From: Hymenobacter yonginensis
GTDB lineage: Bacteria; Bacteroidota; Bacteroidia; Cytophagales; Hymenobacteraceae
DNA: 64,000 bases
Direction of reading: 5' to 3'
Assembly (NCBI RefSeq): GCF_027625995.1
Contig: NZ_CP115396.1
Coordinates: forward strand, 2,170,001 to 2,234,000
The notes beneath the pieces were generated by a model. The model ran no database searches, was not told the origin of the DNA, and worked only from the letters and a program-made list of their open reading frames with translations. This document shows, piece after piece, positions 63,880-64,000 of this stretch. Within the stretch, counting starts at the first letter, position 1, and each line of letters begins with the position of its first letter. The translations under genes and the position numbers were made by a program.

Positions 63880-64000
63880 ATGCAGCACGCCCACACGCAC
63901 CCCCACCCCGAAGACCATCTGACCAGCTCGGCCATGCTGCAGGACATCGTTATCGGCCTGTCCGATGGCCTGACGGTGCCTTTTGCGCTGGCGGCCGGCC
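63880..64000 (+). CDS. VIT1/CCC1 family metal transporter (3' end missing)
   Basis: Only the first 40 codons are inside the window. A His-rich start (MQHAHTHPHPEDH) is followed by SSAMLQDIVIGLSDGLTVPF, the conserved first helix of VIT1/CCC1 Fe2+/Mn2+ carriers (DxxxGLxDG type). The gene is divergent from dps with 117 bases between, consistent with shared metal control. TATATTTA at 63863-63870 is a weak -7 match. Confidence 0.85.
   Translation, partial: MQHAHTHPHPEDHLTSSAMLQDIVIGLSDGLTVPFALAAG

Overview
The window reads as chromosome of a GC-rich Bacteroidota bacterium of the Hymenobacter type (inference). Supporting signs are type IX secretion cargo with both type A and type B (CHU_C) sorting domains, a PorP/SprF partner, a TonB-dependent receptor, several Bacteroidota -7 promoter boxes of the form TAnnTTTG close to start codons, hardly any Shine-Dalgarno sequences, a split transketolase, and many palindromic intergenic repeats.

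Layout. 1-9 kb: end of a PepSY membrane protein, a bile-acid/sodium-symporter-type transporter, a GH63-like glycosidase, an M1 aminopeptidase and a DODA-type extradiol dioxygenase. 9-15 kb: a very large type B T9SS adhesin-like gene broken by one in-frame TAA, followed by its PorP/SprF-type partner. 15.4-16.6 kb: an MFS transporter. 16.6-18.3 kb: a sharply AT-rich island with a cyclic-oligonucleotide synthase (CD-NTase) and an overlapping two-TM SLATT protein, i.e. a compact CBASS-like defence module. 18.4-26 kb: a PaoABC-type molybdenum aldehyde oxidoreductase operon, a Crp/Fnr remnant, a TonB receptor and a ModE-like regulator. 26-29 kb: dnaB carrying a full intein with a LAGLIDADG homing endonuclease in its Walker A motif. 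29-39 kb: mpl and an alpha/beta hydrolase, an M48 protease/lipoprotein/microprotein set, a fumarylacetoacetase-family enzyme, an M23 peptidase, a T9SS type A protein, a lipocalin and Bcp. 39-43 kb: the two transketolase halves, separated by a vWA-protein gene. 43-50 kb: a DinB-like protein, a zinc-ribbon protein, a DUF5060 glycosidase, a DUF481 protein, an ECF sigma/anti-sigma-like/Spy-like operon and a class III aminotransferase. 50-54 kb: a TerB-like protein, pfkA, miaA and a glycosyltransferase. 54-60 kb: a 1362-residue hybrid sensor kinase with HPt, a single-domain receiver, an MBL hydrolase and a 2TM protein. 60-64 kb: RqcH, tRNA-Leu(GAG), and three probable iron-handling genes (low-affinity permease, Dps, start of a VIT1/CCC1 transporter).

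The most unusual signals are the CD-NTase/SLATT island and the palindromic repeats. At least five genes (M1 aminopeptidase, TonB receptor, paoA, pfkA, miaA) have their stop codon inside a repeat arm, so the repeats form the gene ends. Two intergenic regions (5162-5416 and 52156-52405) are nested, symmetric stacks of such repeats. Functions come from motifs and family resemblance read by eye; no database search was possible.
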